Source of the DNA: Angelakisella sp.
GTDB taxonomy: Bacteria > Bacillota > Clostridia > Oscillospirales > Ruminococcaceae
Direction of reading: 5' to 3'
DNA length: 30,235 bases
Assembly: GCA_020025195.1 (NCBI GenBank)
Contig: JAHHSN010000018.1
Span: forward strand, 1 to 30,235
Below the pieces are notes generated by a model. It was given only the letters and a program-made list of their open reading frames with translations, was not told where the DNA came from and made no database searches. This document shows, piece by piece, positions 28,507 to 30,235 of this stretch. Positions within the stretch are counted from its first letter, which is position 1. Every line of letters begins with the position of its first letter. A program made the translations under genes and the position numbers.

Positions 28507-28632
28507 ATGCGGCAGAATGAAATGAGAGATGTCCACGGACACATTGAGGTATATGACGCGCGGGGAAACTTCCTCTTTTCTGCCGATACCAGACGGGAAG
28601 CGGAGGAGGAGCTTATGATGCTTTCCGCTTAA
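28507..28632 (+). CDS. 41-residue hypothetical protein
   Basis: A very small protein (starting MRQNEMRDVHGHIEVYDARG) with a predicted two-strand element (HIEVYDARGNFLFSAD) followed by a helix (TRREAEEELMML). The pattern 'VYDARGNFLFSAxTxxEAEEE' looks like a folded mini-domain rather than noise. AAAGGGAGGAAAAAGCA precedes the ATG and a TATAAT lies at 28465-28470. It is divergent from nfnA, and its stop overlaps the stop of the convergent lipid kinase gene by four bases. I do not recognise the family. A role linked to nfnAB is suggested only by position. Confidence 0.7.
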   Translation: MRQNEMRDVHGHIEVYDARGNFLFSADTRREAEEELMMLSA

Positions 28633-29510
28633 ACCATCAGGGTGATGGCCTTGCGGTTATTGACGATGAGGGTGTCGCTGGAGGCCCCGCCGAATTCCCC
28701 GTCGATGGTCCAGCTGATCGGCTCATCCGATTCAAAGCGGATCTCGGAGGCCTTGAGCATCTGGAGATGAGGGCCGGAGAAATCCCGGTTGAGCAGAGCG
28801 GTCAGCATGGCCTGAGATTCCAGCGCGTTGCCGGGGTTTCGGACGAGAAGGATCTCATATTTTCCGTCATCCAGCCGCACGGTGGAGGGGTCCAGACGGA
28901 AGATGCCGCCGAGTGAGGTGGTATTGGAGACGGCACCGAAGATGTAGTCGCCTTCATAAAGCTTACCGTCTGCCGTAACCTTCACATGAATGGGCTGGAT
29001 CTTGGAGATGCACTTGATGCCCTCCAGAATATAGGCGAAATGCCCCAGCACATTTTTGATCTGTTGGGGGGTGGCGTAGGAGGCCTCGGTAAAGGCGCCG
29101 AACGCCGCGATGTAGTTGAAATACCGTCCGCCAAGGGAGCCGACGTCCATCTGGAAGGGGGTCCCGCTGATAGCGCGACGGGCGGCGTCCTCCACCTTGG
29201 AGGGAAGCCCCAGACTGTTCGCGAGATCATTGGTGGAGCCGAGGGGAATATAGCCCATGGGAACGCGGTCGGTGTGGTGCATCATGCCGTTTACCATCTC
29301 ATTGAGGGTGCCGTCCCCGCCGCAGCAGACCACAAGGTCAAAGCGGGCGGCGTCCTCCTCCACCTTGCGGGCACAGTCCATCCGGCGGCTGGTGGGGTAG
29401 ACCGTTACCTCATAGCCGCCGTCGGTCATGACCTTGACCATGTGGTAAAGCTCGGTCTGCGCCTCACGGCGGCCGGCCATGGGATTGATGATAAAAAGTA
29501 GTTTTTTCAT
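28629..29510 (-). CDS. Diacylglycerol/lipid kinase family protein (YegS/BmrU-like)
   Basis: A 293-residue cytoplasmic lipid kinase-like protein. The catalytic domain has FIINPMAGRR near the N-terminus, the nucleotide-binding GGDGTLNE (64-71) and YIPLGSTNDLANSLG (92-106). The C-terminal beta-rich half includes FNYIAAFGAF and ends with WTIDGEFGG, the usual lipid-kinase ending. It probably phosphorylates diacylglycerol or a related lipid, returning it to phospholipid synthesis; the exact substrate is inferred. CGGAGGTCCTC precedes the ATG, 21 bases after dinB, so both are likely cotranscribed. Confidence 0.92.
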   Translation of the reverse strand: MKKLLFIINPMAGRREAQTELYHMVKVMTDGGYEVTVYPTSRRMDCARKVEEDAARFDLVVCCGGDGTLNEMVNGMMHHTDRVPMGYIPLGSTNDLANSLGLPSKVEDAARRAISGTPFQMDVGSLGGRYFNYIAAFGAFTEASYATPQQIKNVLGHFAYILEGIKCISKIQPIHVKVTADGKLYEGDYIFGAVSNTTSLGGIFRLDPSTVRLDDGKYEILLVRNPGNALESQAMLTALLNRDFSGPHLQMLKASEIRFESDEPISWTIDGEFGGASSDTLIVNNRKAITLMV

Positions 29511-29531
29511 GAGGACCTCCGGGAACGATTG

Positions 29532-30235
29532 TTAAAAATGAAAGGGATCTTTGAGAAGGGAAGCGGGTCTTGGCGCCAGCTTCCCGTATTTTTTTCGCAG
29601 GGTATCGAGGGAATGATCCAGCGCCTCCTGCCGTTCGGCCTCCTTGGCCTCCTCAAAGAGGGAAAGCTGCTCGCCGCCTTCGGGCGAGAGCCGCATCGCG
29701 GTGACGGTGATCATCCGAAGCGGGGCGCCGGGGGTGTGGTTCTGCCGGATGAGGGTGAGTGCCGCACGGGTCAGCTCCTCGGTGGAGCAGGTGGGGCGGG
29801 GAAGGGTCATCTGCCGGCTTTTGTCGTTGAAATGGGGATCTCTGAGGGTGACGCCGACCGCGGCCGCGCGCATTTTGTGGGCACGGAGCCGTTCGCCCAC
29901 CGAGCCGGCGAGGAGCAGCACTCCGCAGCGGATCTCCTCCTCCCGGGTGAGATCATGGGGAAAGGTGATCCCCTTGCCGATGGACTTGACGTCGTCGGGG
30001 GCGGGCAGGGTGACCGGGGAGAGGTCCTCCCCGCGGGCATAGTGCCAGAGCGTCTCGCCGGGCTTGCCGAGGAGGTTGCGGAGACTCTCCAAGGGGAGCT
30101 TTGCCACCTCCCCGATGGTGGTAACGCCGATCTGACGGAGCTTTTCGGTGGTCTTTTCCCCGGCGTACAGGAGGGAGCCCACCGGGAGCGGCCAGACGAT
30201 CTCCCGGTAGTTTTCCGGGGTAATGAGGGTGGTGG
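29532..30235 (-). CDS. dinB: DNA polymerase IV, C-terminal part (runs off window)
   Basis: A Y-family translesion polymerase whose 5' part lies beyond the window end. The visible part starts at the finger/helix-hairpin-helix region: the frame continues to the edge as TPENYREIVWPLPVGSLLYAG, then KLRQIGVTTIGEVAKLP (helix-hairpin-helix) and the little-finger domain from about SIGKGITFPHDL to LRMITVTAMRLSP. QLSLF follows, matching the beta-clamp binding motif, but it lies some 45 residues before the C-terminus rather than at the very end. The catalytic palm is off the window. No start codon is in view. Confidence 0.92.
   Translation of the reverse strand, partial: TTLITPENYREIVWPLPVGSLLYAGEKTTEKLRQIGVTTIGEVAKLPLESLRNLLGKPGETLWHYARGEDLSPVTLPAPDDVKSIGKGITFPHDLTREEEIRCGVLLLAGSVGERLRAHKMRAAAVGVTLRDPHFNDKSRQMTLPRPTCSTEELTRAALTLIRQNHTPGAPLRMITVTAMRLSPEGGEQLSLFEEAKEAERQEALDHSLDTLRKKYGKLAPRPASLLKDPFHF

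Noticed and set aside
1..30235. CRISPR array or insertion sequence
   Set aside because: No regularly spaced direct repeats, transposase motifs or flanking inverted repeats with target duplications were seen.

Overview
The window looks like a chromosomal stretch from a GC-rich, spore-forming, anaerobic Clostridia bacterium, most likely Oscillospiraceae-like. The evidence is dipicolinate synthase dpaAB (endospores), an IspH-S1 fusion next to cmk, electron-bifurcating NfnAB, a PerR-type Fur regulator, a Met T-box, strong AGGAGG ribosome binding sites and sigma-A promoters with 16-18 bp spacers. No insertion sequence, CRISPR array or integrase is visible. Genes lie on both strands in short transcription units, most closed by clear intrinsic terminators.

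Layout. 0.1-1.5 kb (-): a TtcA-like PP-loop ATPase and a flavin reductase-like protein. 1.7-2.9 kb (+): an isolated phage-type lysis cassette (two small membrane proteins and a zinc amidase). 3.1-5.0 kb: a YgjP-type metallopeptidase, tRNA-Val(CAC), cytidine deaminase and a small CmpB-like membrane protein. 5.2-7.7 kb (-): a BlaI repressor and M56 membrane-peptidase sensor pair whose promoter is flanked by BlaI-like boxes. 8.0-10.2 kb (+): a GPH-family sugar/cation symporter broken by a one-base insertion, then deoC. 10.3-12.6 kb: a DUF4177-like protein, PerR with its own Per box, a membrane-anchored glycerophosphodiesterase and a DUF6514-like protein. 12.6-13.05 kb: an unexplained intergenic region. 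13.05-15.98 kb (-): a Ca/Mn-type P-type ATPase behind a yybP-ykoY (Mn2+) riboswitch with its own promoter and terminator.

16.1-17.6 kb (+): dpaAB. 17.8-22.6 kb (+): a probable operon rpiR, BaiN-like flavoprotein, cmk, ispH-S1. 22.7-25.5 kb (+): a Met-specific T-box leader driving metN-metI-metQ. 25.6-28.4 kb (-): a DUF1648 protein and nfnAB. 28.5 kb (+): a 41-residue protein divergent from nfnA. 28.6 kb to the end (-): a lipid kinase preceded by dinB, which runs off the window.

Functionally this is a housekeeping and metabolic neighbourhood: nucleoside salvage (cdd, deoC, cmk), isoprenoid and translation (ispH-S1), redox (nfnAB, PerR, flavoproteins), metal and methionine homeostasis under RNA control, and sporulation. 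The points that stand out are the stand-alone lysis module, the M56 sensor with an unassigned outer domain, the Mn switch whose aptamer begins at the predicted transcription start, a 36% GC island inside the 5' half of ispH-S1, a MetN without its regulatory domain, a frameshifted symporter, and the short divergent gene at nfnA. I did not find a convincing wholly new multi-gene system.
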